Below are positions 23,281 to 35,639 of a DNA stretch of 64,000 nt, piece after piece; within the stretch, counting starts at the first letter, position 1; each line of letters starts with the position of its first letter. The notes beneath the pieces are model-generated. The model saw nothing but the letters and a program-made list of their open reading frames with translations, ran no database searches and was not told where the DNA came from. This DNA comes from Acanthochlamys bracteata (lineage: Eukaryota; Streptophyta; Magnoliopsida; Pandanales; Velloziaceae), in assembly GCA_019914995.1 (NCBI GenBank), contig CM034134.1, forward strand, positions 2,188,145-2,252,144. The letters are read 5' to 3'. A program made the position numbers and the translations under genes.

Positions 23281-26200
23281 ATAATTAAATAAAGACAAAT
23301 ATAAATTATACGAGATGCAAACTAAACAGCACACTAGCAATTTTTATATAGTTCGACACTTACCTATGTCCATGTCACTTGACACCTAACGTCAAGCCAA
23401 CGTATAAGTACCTTGATGTTTCGGAAAACACCTCCGATTCAAGTCGAGTCTCCTCGCAAGAATAACTCATCACAGCCTTCTACACTTTGCAAAGTCCCTC
23501 CTACTACAACCGTGCACGCCTTTGGTAGAACTAACCACTAACCTACACGTAAGTTGCCAATCCGAGAACTCACAAGTTCTCCTACAACCTTCACCCAAGG
23601 TTGCAAGTATATTACGGAGCTTAGACCATATTATCTCCCTTACATTTTTCCTAATTAGTCAATGAGAAAGCTCAAGAGATCTTACACAAAAGAAACAAAG
23701 AGAACAAAGACTCAATGGAAGCGCTCATTTGATGTAGTTCTCCTTGTAGGGCTACAAGATGAAAACTCAATTAAGTGCACTATATGTTACATATCTTGCT
23801 ATTTTCTCTAGATGAGAGCTACAGGTGACAATTTGGATTGATGGGTGGGTTTCCGATCAACCTATTTAATAACCGGATCAAATTCGTTCAACTCTAACCC
23901 AACCCATGAATTTATATAGGTCAAACTTGTCAATCCTAACCAAAGCTATTAATAACCGATTCAAATTCGGTCAACCCATTTAATAATTATAATTTTTAAT
24001 TTTTAATTCTATAATATAAGCTTAGGTGAAATTATAAAATCAGTTACAATAAAAGTGCACGATGTTTTAGGTATAGTAAATGTCCCTCAAAATGTGCGTT
24101 CCTTATTATCTTCATTGGACCTTTGAATATTCAAAAAAAATTTATTTTTAGTTTTTTGAAATATATGATAACAGCTGAAATTTTATAATTATAAATAAAT
24201 ACTAATAATTTTGATAAAATTTTTAATAAACCTAACTATCTAGCTAAACTTTGATAAAATCTTTATACAAAATCTAAATTCGTCATTAAAGAAACATCTA
24301 TACAGTAATACTTCTCATAATATTATAATTCTCGTCTTACACTATTTTACTAAAGCATGAAAATAAACGATTAATTATAAATACAATATAATTAATAATT
24401 TATAAATTATTATTATCGATTTTTTTTATTGCCAAAATTTTATTATACGGTAAGAGAAAACAAGAAAAAGTTGTTCAGTCAAGTGGTGCAATTCGAATTG
24501 TTAGGTCGACTCGGATCGATCCATTTAATAATCGGATTAAATTCATTCAACCCTATTCTAACCTATATATTTATACGGGTCAAACTTTTCAACCCTAATC
24601 CTAATTAAAAATGGGTCGATTTCGGGTTGAATTTTTAGGTGGGGTCATATATTGCTACCACTAATGAGAGCTGCTCGGATTGATCAAGGATGCAACTGCT
24701 AGCAGAAATGCAAAGTCAATATCAAAAGCAACGGCTACCTTTTTGTCATCCAGCATGTTGTATTTTCTACTGTAATTCTTTCTCTGTTTTCTTCCTTGTT
24801 GGTTGTTGTTTTTTGATGTGGATATCATCTACTAAGTCTCTATAAGGGTCCTCAAATTTTGAACTGAAATAGATCTGATTTGAGGCTGCAAGGTCTTCCA
24901 ACGATTCACAGTGTGCTCCTAGGTTTCTGCTGCTCTGTCAACCAAAATTTTTGCCAGATTTTTTCTGATAATCAATATGACTTTTTTCGTAGAATTAATG
25001 TTCAGGATGTCTTCTTCAAACTGCATATAAAGACAATGCAAAGTTTAAACAGATAGCCAATATATAAGGATTTGAACTTGATCGATTTAGAGTAGTTATC
25101 ATGCTGGAAACTTACCATCTTTCTAAGACTCTTTAGATATTCTCCACTATTCTCTCCATAAATCTACAAATAATTGTTCTAAAAATATTTTATTTTGATC
25201 TAGGATCTTATGAAAGCACTTGCGACTGGTTGGCACATCTATGAATGAAGAAATCAAGTTTGGCACAAGTAAATATCTAGGTCCATTCCATCAGCTGACT
25301 TTGTCTGTCCAGCCACTTTGCTAATTTTCCTAGACTTCATTAAGGGATTTATTTGGCACAGATTTGGACCATAGATCGCTCTTCATGTCAGCTTCCAGCA
25401 GCGAAAATTGGGTCTCCAAAATATGGCTCGAGCTTAGAGTATCAAGTTTGCAAGCTGCTATCTAGAATGGATCAATCGGGTGTATCCAGAATTGTTAGGT
25501 GCAAAACAACGAACTTCTCCGATTTTTGTAGAATTCTTTTCTTCATGAAACAATCTGATCCTTTGAATGTAGAACATCAGATTTCCAAAGACTTGCCTGA
25601 GCAGAAAGTTATTGCATTTGCCATTTGCTGTCTGGAAGTGCTGTCGAGGTGATCCAGTGGAGATAGGAAGTGTGATAAGCAATTTTCACAGAATTTCCTG
25701 TCTTCGACAACTGATATAATTTCGTCATTTTTGTCTCCATTTACTGTGTCATGCCATTTTTCAACTACAATAAAGTTGGTGCTCTCAGATGAAAGTTATG
25801 CATGTACAAAGTTAGAATCTAAGCAAGGTTTCGACACTTTTCTTTCTTGTTTAAGGTTCTTTGGCCCGTGCCCACCCCCACATCCAACGCATGCCCTGGA
25901 ATGCGCCTTCCTGCCGCTGGCTCATTCTGGGCGATGCCAGAGCTTGCTCTTCCTCTGCTCTTATCCTGACAGCATGCTTTCGGGAGCCTTGATCAGTCAT
26001 TGGTTTCCTCTTAGCTGTTCTGACAAAACCAGATTTGTCCCTTTGTGTGTCGTTTCCTTCAGCATGCATGACTTCATTTCGATTCTATTATGCTTCCTAT
26101 TGACTTTGATGGATGAAGGAATAGAACATAACGTTGAGAGGATATTCCATCATCTGACCTATTCTGACGAGGTTGGTGCTGCCAGACAGAATTTGCTGGA

Positions 26201-26962
26201 GCTCACTGTCCATTGTGTTTCTTCCTTTTGTCCAAGTGACTTGCAAGGATTTCCATATAACTCTCAGGCAATTAATGCGGGTCAATGGAGTTGATCTTGA
26301 TGATTCTTGTGAGTTTCACCTGTTATATCCTCTGGATTTCTATTTTAATGTGCCTTGAAAATCTGGACTGAATTTAGACTAGAATGGCCAGCGCTGCGTG
26401 CTCTCTTATATATAGCTATCTTCTAGGCTTGATGTCTTAGGATTTTCTGGTGTGTTGAGTGTAGGAGTACTGCTTGATGTGTCCTTGACGAATGGCTTCA
26501 AAAATCTTTGAAGAAATGTTGAATGAGTTGCATCTGAAATCTTTACGGGAAAAGTCATGTGACTTCTTGCAGAAAACTTCTCATTTAACAGCTGCCTTCT
26601 CCAATAGATTTGATGTGTTGTTTGATGAACTTTAAAGTGGTTTCTCTTGTATGCAAGTTATGTCTTGATCCGTTGGAAAAACCGTGTCCGAATATTCCTC
26701 GAGAAATTGGTTCAAATCACTATGAAAAGTAACATCGCTGTTGTGATTGTATCGGGCAGAGCTTTCAGTAGATCAGCATCCTAGAAGTTGATGGTTCATT
26801 AGAAACCCAACTGTCGACAGTCAGACAGCTACCAACCTGTTGACTCTAGGCTTTGTTCTCCTACTGATCTTGCTGCTTTCTTCGTGTGTACTCATCAAAC
26901 ACATTCTTAAGTTATCTAAAGCATAAACCTTGTTTAACCTTTGTTATCATCAAAATTCAATT
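23270..26962 (-). mobile_element. Sirevirus-like copia LTR, interrupted by a hAT MITE
   Basis: The stretch aligns, in the same orientation, with the LTR of the copia element at 40610-46150. Shared landmarks run in order: 'gtccatgtc.cttgacac', 'aaaacacct.c..ttcaag.cgagtct', 'gatagccaatata', 'cagccactttg.taattttcctagact', 'agctgctatc', 'ttttgtagaatt.ttttcttcatg'. Its right end (26930-26962), reverse-complemented, reads TTTTGATGATAACAAAGG, a typical Sirevirus LTR start. No coding region of the element adjoins it, so it is probably a solo or truncated LTR. The 187-codon open frame at 25731-26294 lies inside it and is not regarded as a gene. Confidence 0.65.
23820..24663. mobile_element. hAT-type MITE, copy 1 (844 bp)
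   Basis: The element begins TACAGGTGACAATTTGG and ends GGGGTCATATATTGCTACCACTA, giving terminal inverted repeats related to the TAGGGGTGACAAT consensus of hAT MITEs. It is flanked by a perfect 8-base target duplication, ATGAGAGC (23812-23819 and 24664-24671). It has no coding potential. Copy 2 at 60606-61459 matches along the whole length: shared 'caacccatttaataatt', 'aattttataattataaataaatac', 'aattcgtcatta..gaaaca', 'ataatttataaattattattatcgatt'. It splits the Sirevirus-like LTR. Confidence 0.9.
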
Positions 26963-27736
26963 AGGATTTAAATCTCTCCGTATTGATAATAATAGTTAAG
27001 TCCCCTTAATTAACAGATCGCCTATGTTAAGCATCAACGATTCCGCAAAAGAGTTTATTAGCCAACATAAATATTATAAAGCATTTATTCTATTTGTTTC
27101 ATCAACTTGCTGTCAGTTTCCTGCTTTGTAAGTCTTCAAACCTTTCTCTGTTACAGCAACGGCATGACCTGCAAAGAGATCTTGAGATTTTCTCCCCTTT
27201 ACAACAACCACTTCTACTAGAACCTCTCTTCATTTTCGTCACTTCTCCCAGGTTTTCACTTAGGAAATCTAAACGAACTTCTCCACGTTTTAGGTTAGTT
27301 ACAAAATGAAGGCTTTAGCAATAACAATAATTTTCCACATACATTCCTAGATCGGGGCATACAAATAGAATTAATGCTTTATTGCAATCGGCAATTTTAG
27401 CAACTATCGGCATCCATCAAGGCATGCATTTACATTCATTGTGATACGATTCATGATCTCACTAACTGCAGAACTATTCTAATGCTAGATAAACTAAAGA
27501 ACTAACAGTAAAACTAGAATAAAATAACTAATTCAATTATTCTTCTCCCTTTTAATGAGTAAAAATACTCTTACTATATAGTTAAAAGTTATAAATAAAG
27601 TTTTCCTCTACTAAGGTTAGAACTTCAACCTTATCCGCATACTTAACACTAATCCTTATCATGCAAAGTAGAGTCTTCTTTTATAAAAATTCATCTCTAC
27701 ATAGAACTCTTAACTACATAAGCAAATACTAGTTTT
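26963..27736. other. Unresolved AT-rich DNA
   Basis: No gene or recognised element was seen. Short open frames on the plus strand (for example around 27094-27309) show no family features. Confidence 0.3.
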
Positions 27737-27979
27737 CTAACAAACCTCAAACACTTCAAATAAAATTCGAACTCCTAACTTTTCTAGATAAAATACGGGC
27801 CTTGAAAAACTTGAGGCCCATGGTCTAAGATTCCCTCCCTCCCGAAAATCAACCTTTCCATCAAGGTTGACGGAAATCAATGCTTCAAAAGTTTGAATTT
27901 GGCCGGACCACCAAAATAAGTATTTGGAGAATATTAGCAAGCATTGTAGGATAACCAACATAAGTTGATATGCGGTCAA
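27737..27979 (-). pseudogene. Possible end of a gypsy integrase (fossil)
   Basis: A minus-strand stretch reads SVNLDGKVDFREGGNLRPW, which resembles the 'nLEdKv.f..ggnv' tail common at the end of gypsy integrases. Nothing else of the element is clear nearby, so the call is weak. Confidence 0.3.
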
Positions 27980-27999
27980 ACCAAAAAATAGTAAAATTA

Positions 28000-29859
28000 A
28001 TCATAGGAGAGAACACTAGTTTGAAATTGTTAGTTTCAATAAAATTGATATACTTCACCTTTATCAGTCACTCATCATTGCAATTCTTAGTAACTTGCAT
28101 GGATTTTTTAAGAGCAAAGTCTTTTACATGTGGTTGAGTGGTGTGCTGTAGTTGAGATGTTGTTGGTTGGTGTTGACATTGAGACATGGTGTAAGGTTGT
28201 AAGGGTGCTTCCTTAGTGTCAATATCGAAAGACATTTCTCGATCATTTTCTGAAGTCTTACAGCACAGTCTCGTATCTCTTTTAGACATGCGTATGTCTA
28301 AGGGTCTGATAATCAATTAAGCACATCAAATTTACTTTGAGCTTGAGGCGAGGCATTATGTTGCTGGCTTTTATGTTCTTAATGAGTAGAACTTCGTGCA
28401 CATGATTGATCAAATTGCTGCGGATATTGCTCATGTCGCTGATAGTATTACTGAAAGGATCGTAGAGGCAATACTGCTGCGAATACAGCTCATAGTATAA
28501 ATAAATTACTTGTAAAAATGGTTGAGCTCATAAACCATAAATCATATGCCATCTAAGATAGACACATGATAGTTAATATGAACCCGATCACGATCCAGAC
28601 GTCTGAGAGGAGTTTCAGCTTTGGTTGGATTCCATCTCTTTTTTATCTCTTTCCTTTTGTTTTAATGGGGTATTTGCACAAATATCCCCCTACAGCATTG
28701 CATGATTGAATGCAACTTCACAGCATCAAGAAACCTTGACCAAAGGGATAAAAAAGGGAGCTTCGAATTTGATTAGTAACTTTCCAAGTGTGAAAGCATC
28801 AGATGTTTCTTCCATCTTTACACCTTGATTTCCAGCGAATATTCATCAACTCTCTTAGAAAATTGGTGTGGATTGTAGTACATATGTCATTTAACAAGTC
28901 CTCCAAATATAACTTTGAATTGCCTCCAAAGTCTCGTCCAAATATGTTTCGAAACTTTCCTTGTAAATTAGCTATAACGTGAACACTTGCCCAATAAAAT
29001 TTCCTTTAAAGCTGTTTGGGGGATGCCATCTTCCAACGTGTCTCCAGCATGAATTCCAGCTTGATTTGTGATACAACCAACTCGATTATGTAGTCTGCGT
29101 GACCCTTAACAAGTTCCCAATAGGCAAGGCTTCAATCAACTCCTCGAGTGCTCATAAATTCTATTAGAAGTGGCTAACTGATTAGTGTCATATTTTTTCA
29201 AAAAGCACCAACAATCAAATGTCAACCTCATATCTTCAGCAAATTTTCTCAGTCAATGTAGATGCATTATCTAACATTTCATCTTCATGGTCATCTTCCA
29301 GGCTGAGAGTATTACTTCAGATTTTCCATGCTCGAATGTTCAAAGCACCAATATAATTCTTCCATATTTTTCATCATCAAAATCAACAGGAACCACACCA
29401 CATATGAGCAGACATTAGAAGAAATGCAGTATAGCTCACTGTAGTCCAGTAGCCCGGTAGCTTAGTAGTGCATCAGCTCTATTTAGCTTAGTAATAGTGT
29501 CACTAGGCAGTAGTTACTCTATGCGTCCATTGAGGTGGCAATAATAATTATTCAAGCACAAAAAAAAAAAATTTCCCCCTTAATATGTGCATAACTTCCT
29601 GCAAAATAGTTCTTACAAACATTTCTCCCCCCTTTTATCATATCAAAAAGGCTCGGAAGCTCATTAGTAGCAACATTCATAAATGCACGAGGATAGATGT
29701 CATACTATTATCTTCTGCTTCTAACAACATCCATACTACTTTGATGCTTAGACTACGAACAACAATTGAATTTCCTATCAGGCAAATATTTCAAACACAG
29801 CATTCATTCATAATCAAAAAACTACAATATTTCAAAACAAAAATGCTGCAAGCTAACTA
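28000..29859. other. Unresolved, degenerate coding-like sequence on the minus strand
   Basis: Base composition and short open stretches on the minus strand (28068-28316 and 28900-29120) suggest an old coding region. I could not assign it. One stretch near 28920-28990 reads LQGKFRNIFGRDFGG, loosely like a MULE/FAR1 transposase segment, but flanking motifs are absent. Confidence 0.25.
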
Positions 29860-31008
29860 GATAGGAGAGCAACACAAGACACAAAACAGAATGCAAAAAC
29901 AGCAACAAAAATAGAAAATGTAAGTATCCAGAAAGCAGAAAACATCCGTTAGTCTAGAGGTCCAGGTGCTGGGTAGGATAGGCTTAAGCTTAGACTTTTT
30001 TATGCTTTGAGGCTCCAGTATAAGGGGTCGATGAGGACTGTAGGACATGCAAGTCATCCTGATCCTTGAGCCATTCCTTAAATGCTTCAAAATTTTCACC
30101 CAACAATCTACCCATCTTCTCAACAGAACCTTGTAACTTCTTCTCATTCCTTTGATCCAGCTCCTTGATCCATATATGCATTCCACTAAGCATGTCATGG
30201 CAGTGTCCTCAAGGGTCCAAAGTCTCATTCTCAGCTGGTTATGTCATTGTTGATGTCTTTTAAGTGATCAAAGGGTACCCATACCATGTGTGGTGATGCT
30301 GCTGGCTATCCACTTGATGCACCTGCTGGTTCACTAGATTGAGCTTGCGATTCACTAGATTGAGCCTGCTATGCTGGAGCTTCTGGTTGCTGCTGTTGTT
30401 GGTGCTTCCTCTTTCACCGCTTAATCATTATTCTCACAAATCTCTTTGCCAGCTCCATAGAATCCCTTGATGAACTTCAATTCTAAGATGAATAAATTAC
30501 TTTGCATTTGTGACATTGTACTTGTCCAAAGGCACACCTTTCTTGCGGCAGATTTGTGTGACAATGTTAGCATACAAAAAATGCTTGTTCCTAACTTAAG
30601 CCATACTCACTCTATTTAGGCATATGATAAAGGTAGACGTTTAATCAATCTCCATATCACATAAGAGTCACAACTAGAAATGTCATTCCGTCTACCTTTT
30701 GTTGGGACCAATATCTGGCTAATGATATGTAGAAGCACTCGAGACAGCAAAAGTAGATGAGCCGCTGACTGACTTTGGGTGTGAAATAGTCCATTCCTAG
30801 TGCCCATTCAAATGATTAATCTTGCTCATTTGCACCATCTCATGATCATTAGACAGTAAAGACAAGTTGCTAGTACTGATATGCATTTTCGTACGCACAC
30901 TATTGTAGAAAAGCTGGAGATAGGATCGGGTTAGAGATCGCGTAGAAGCTTCGAACCACATCCTCAAAGTAGATTTCTGGGCCCTCTTGCAAAAATTGCC
31001 ACCCTTGA
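29860..31008 (-). pseudogene. Plant-transposon-protein-like fossil, distal part
   Basis: The minus strand carries stretches such as ISQILVPTKGRRNDISSCDS and VIWRLIKRLPLSYA. These resemble the 'n.lp....r..v...d..ll..il.g..i.l...i...i' core of the large plant family annotated as putative plant transposon protein (often found beside retrotransposons). A Gln/Ala-rich tail and a lysine-rich end follow near 29990-30400. The region is broken. The Tekay-like solo LTR at 31009-35102 separates it from a likely upstream part at 35108-35400. Confidence 0.4.
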
Positions 31009-31434
31009 TGTCAAGACCCAAAGCCAAACCTTGACCGGCACTAAATTAAATCGACAGGATAAGGCCCACTCTCGCCCCAATCCAGTAAGCCTAACTCAAA
31101 ACTTAAACAAACCAACAAAATTACCAACTCAAGAAAATTTCAGCATGACATTCCCTAAAAACCTCAGTAGGGAAAAACCTGTAAAATCAGCAATAACCAT
31201 ACTTATCATCAAAAATCCAAATCAAAAGAAAATGACCAAATTGAAAAACCATTTACACACATAATACAACTAGTGGCTACCGGCAGCTATAACACCTATT
31301 ACAATACCAAACAATGACTATAACAATACTACATAAATAAGCTACAAGAGAAGTCCATGCTCCTGGAGTATTATCGAACTAACTATATGCCAAAAAAATT
31401 ACGACTATACCCTCAGCACTTCTTTTAATTTAGC

Positions 31435-31458
31435 AGTACCATATCTAATCAGCGTCCA
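31435..31458. repeat. 24-bp direct repeat, left copy
   Basis: AGTACCATATCTAATCAGCG plus TCCA is found here and identically at 33006-33029, on the two sides of the nested solo LTR. Eight bases (TGTTTTTT) separate this copy from the LTR start; the right copy directly follows the LTR end. Confidence 0.95.
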
Positions 31459-31466
31459 TGTTTTTT

Positions 31467-33005
31467 TGATGTGGCTAAAGTCACATAAGAAAACCTAGGA
31501 ATGCTAACCTAGTTTATCCCACAAGTACAGTGTTGTCGTCTACCATATAACAAATGATAGGTTCGATCCACAGGAACTGATGCTAACTCTAACTCAAAAC
31601 TAATCTCAAAAAAATATATATAATAGGGTCGAGATTTTTAATTAAACTACAAATATGTATGAAAAAAAATAATCAAACAGCAAAATTTTTAAAAAACAAA
31701 GGAGAATAAATAACTAGAATTCTAGACTCTATCACTAGTGTCCATTGTATAAATCCTTAAACAAGTTTGAGTTTTATTATTGACTAACGTAAAGATTTTG
31801 TACCTAATACCTTGGTCCAATCATTAGATCAGATTTTAAATTATGATCCTAACTTTGGTCCAGTTTAGAATCACCTATCTCTAATTTATTCTAACTTTGG
31901 TCTAGTCTAGAATTAAACAAAAGATGCATTAAAAATTCGAAATCAGAAATCATGTTATCCTTGGTCCAAAAAACACTAATCACAGTTATTAATCCTATGC
32001 TCTTTTATCATGTTCCGATTGGTTCTCGCAAATAGAATTAGACAAATAATTCAAACTTCAAACTCAATGTTGATCAAGCATTTAAATTCAATGTCTAAAT
32101 TTCAATTAATAAAAAGATTAACAACTCACAAAATATTGAATAATTTATTAATCCCAATAATGTTCAAGAACCCAAACAATTTAACTAAGGTTTCATCCAA
32201 AATTCCATTCAAGATGTTTAGGTACTCATATTCATAATACAAGCAGTAAAATCAAATAAGCTAAGCATTAGAGAAGAAGAAATCAAATCTGGAAATCAGC
32301 AGTGTTTGTATTTCGCCGTCTCCGTCTCTGGCTTCGTCTCTCTGTTCGGCCTCTGCTTTGTTCTTCCTTCTCCACTGATTCTCTGTCTGTCTGTCCTCGA
32401 TGCCCTCTTCCTCTGCTTGTCTGTTCTTTTTATAATTCTCATTTACTCTCTCCCATAATCCCCCTAAATCCCGAAAGAATCCTCCAAATAAGAATCAAAT
32501 AATAGAAAGAAAAGAAACTCTCCCTCGAATTCCTAGGCCTAGCGGTCCCAAATTTCTCTTTCCTTCAACGACCCCGAAAATCTCGTTATCCTTACTACTA
32601 TAAATCTCTAAGAACTTGTGGAGGAGTCCGGCTTCGAAAGAATTCTAAGTCTCGTCAAATTCGGTCTGGAGCCTGCAGGCGAGTCCTGCTCACGGAAGAC
32701 TCGTAGATGGTGGTCTACGCCAGGAAGCCGTCTCTAGGATGAGATTAGGGCTTTAATTGGCTCACGTGAGACCATTTATTGAGAAGGTCATTGGAGTTAT
32801 AATCATCTACTTTGTGTCTCATCGTTTTAGTCCACTGAGCATTTGATGTTGGGCCTAATAGATAGCAAAGCCCATATGACTTAATCATTGCTGCTCCAAA
32901 TCTTCACTCTTTGGCTAATGTACACAAAGTTCAAATAATTTAGTTCATAAACACAAGAAGACACATAAATTAATGATCAAAAGATGTGCAATTATTTACT
33001 TATCA
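31467..33005 (+). mobile_element. Solo LTR of the element-B (Athila-like) family
   Basis: It begins TGATGTGGCTAAAGTCAC and ends TTTACTTATCA. It aligns along its length with the LTR at 20899-22342, in the same plus-strand orientation. It has no internal region. Its flanks are a 24-base direct repeat rather than the usual 5-base duplication. It lies within the Tekay-like solo LTR. Confidence 0.85.
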
Positions 33006-33029
33006 AGTACCATATCTAATCAGCGTCCA
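33006..33029. repeat. 24-bp direct repeat, right copy
   Basis: Identical to 31435-31458 and directly adjacent to the CTTATCA end of the nested solo LTR. Confidence 0.95.
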
Positions 33030-35107
33030 CTAGTCTATGACTAATCTAGATGAGGCCAAAAAAAATTGGATGAAGCTAGTCTCAGTGCGGTAAAATAGCA
33101 AGATGCCCAATTAAAGTAACTATTGCATTACCTAAATATTATAGTACTATCTATATGTAACAGATGCAAATATATATCAGGTCAATTCTAGTAAGCTCCC
33201 AATTGTTCCATACCGATGACTCCGTTTTTAGCATAGAGATATGATAATATGAAACACAGTGTCACGTATCACTCTCAAGGGTATAAATATATACACAAGT
33301 ACAATGTATCAACGCAAGTAAGCATATGCAATAACATATGTGAATGCATCAAGAGTAGCAGCCATACAGCGTAGGTGATCAATTGAAACCATATATCCAA
33401 CTTGCATCACGCTACAAAGTATATTACATAAGCTTACATATATAATACATTTATATATCGAAGTCACAACTAAGCTCGGTGCCTAGTACGCCTTTGGACC
33501 CACGGCAATCCTTATATCATAGCTCGATGCCTAGCATATCCTCGAATCCACCGGCTATCCATATCTCAATGCCTAGTATGCCTTGGGACTCACCGACAAT
33601 CTGTCTCATCATAAATCTGTGCACAGTATACCCTAAGACCCACCAACAATCCATCTCATGCAAGCATACGTAATATATATAGGTTAGGGAAGTACTTGTC
33701 AGGTTCTAGATTGTCACATGCCAATGCAGTCCTTAACAAGTATATGCAATACATAAGTTTTCACACAATGAACATGTTATGCCCCAATGCTTTCGATTTT
33801 CACACAATGAACATACTATGCCCCAATACTTTTGATGTATCATAATTATACTCATGTATGTTTGAATATAAACATTGACATGTATATCAGTTATATCTAT
33901 AATCATGCAACATAATTCATAATATACTAACATGCTATCATGGTTATAGCATGATGTAAAAGTAAGCATACTTTGTACAGGCACATGTAGCATGAAGGAT
34001 TGATCACAATATGTACGGAGAATGGCAAGGTATGCCATTACATATGCTGAAAGCCTAATAATATAGCTAGAAAAACAAAGGCAGGGTAACCCTCACCTGC
34101 AGTCCAAGTAATTACTCACATCAACTATCAACTCTAAGCCGCACCACCAGGCTCAAGTCACTCGTACAACCTAACGCACGTACGGGCACATTCAATAAAC
34201 AAAACGCTAACCAAAAGCTAAACCCAATACTCGTAATAAAATGCATAACTAAGTTCAAGTCTAAAGTCTAGTAGCACACGACGAACCATGCTAGGATTCA
34301 TTCAATCAACTATTATTGTTGTTTCCTATCCACTACACAATTAATACTAAGGCTAACAAATTCAAGAAGCTTACCGATGAAACGGGACGATCAAATTCCA
34401 AAATGACTTGAATTGGCAACAACTCGCCTATTTCAAAACCAACAATTACCTAAACAAAACGAATCAATAATTCATCCAATAATAATTTTAAATAAGCGGC
34501 ACAAGGATTTTCAACTCGCCTACAGGTCGATTCTGCTAGAAAGTGAAGTTTGTCGGATTTCGTCGAGTTAGGGTTCGGACTAGGACGGTGTTAACCATGG
34601 CGAAAAGCAACAGCACTACCAGCAGAGCTCAAGGAAAGTGACAGAGTTAAAACCGGCGGTCAAAATTGACAGAATGACATTTGGCAGTGAGCTAACATAC
34701 AATCACGCGTCGGAGCTGAAAAATAATGCAAATAAATGAGGGAAAAGAGTTAGCTAGCTGAGAAGAATCTTTCCAGCTATCTTGCGTCGTCGGATCGTCG
34801 ACGAAACGACTGAATAAAAACTAGGGTTTTTGTCCCACTCGACGTAGGTCGCCTGAGCGACGATGATGACTACCGGAAGGGAGAGAGATGATGACCTGAG
34901 GGGCTATAATGAGATGATTGTCGCCGGAGGACTGATCGTGCACTGAGAAGGAGTTGGAGCTGGTGAGGTGGAGCTAGAGCTAGTGGCTGTCTGGCTAGAA
35001 GAAGAAAACAGAGAGGTAAGGGTGGAAGAATTAAGGTGTAAAGAGATAATAAAGTGCAAGAAAAAATATTAGGCTTGGCCCACTACAAGTCAAGGTGTTA
35101 CACTTGA

Positions 35108-35400
35108 AACTCAAAATGTCTTGAACTTCAAGCGTAGGAAAAATCATCATACTTGATATTGGTTGGGGAAGCACGAATAATGATCGATGCTTGTGATAGA
35201 TGGCTAAAGCTTTCATTCCAATGAATCTCTAGTCGAAAGTGGCTGACCCTTCCTTAGGCATTGTTGTTTGATGCAAAAAAATTTGGCTAGAAAGGTAATG
35301 GAGTAGCTCAGGAAGAAGATGGGTTCTTAGTTCGGCCGTAGGGAGAAGGTGATGAATGGTAGCTACGGTTTGATGGTTTTAGTGAAATATAAGCACAGGA
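35108..35400 (-). pseudogene. Plant-transposon-protein-like fossil, proximal part
   Basis: The minus strand has a stretch MKALAIYHKHRSLFVLPQP and onward. It lies just outside the CTTGA duplication of the Tekay-like solo LTR and on the same strand as 29860-31008. It is likely the upstream part of that fossil: the family begins with a similar 'f....a...y' helix. The assignment rests mainly on position. Confidence 0.35.
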
Positions 35401-35639
35401 TTATGTTGTCTAAATAAAGTCAACCAAACATGAAAATAAATTTCCAGAGATTTAAAACACTTAATAAGGAAAGAACGCTCGATAAGAAAAGAAAAGTTTT
35501 AGTAGAACTTGGGTACCTCCTATGGATATGACCATTAAAATAAAAAATTTTAAAACACATAAAAATAAATGTTTTTACTACAAATAAATTACAAATAGCA
35601 TAAATCAAGTTCACAACAAGTACGATAAATTAATCGGAA

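Larger units (their letters stand above)
31009..35102 (-). mobile_element. Solo LTR, Tekay/Del-like, minus strand, with nested LTR
   Basis: Read on the minus strand it begins TGTAACACCTTG (at 35102) and ends GGGTCTTGACA (at 31009). It has a perfect 5-base target duplication, CTTGA (31004-31008 and 35103-35107). Leaving out the nested LTR (31459-33029) it is about 2.5 kb, matching the related solo LTR at 12483-15049. Both share GGGCCAAGCC near the start. It splits the plant-transposon-protein-like fossil. No internal region is present. Confidence 0.8.

Noticed and set aside
25731-26294. 187-codon open frame on the plus strand
   Set aside because: It lies wholly inside the Sirevirus-like LTR and runs opposite to the element. 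It shows no family features, and opposing frames cover the same bases. Judged to be chance.
28600-29440. MULE/FAR1 transposase
   Set aside because: A single weak stretch resembled the family; the zinc-finger end and catalytic blocks were not seen.
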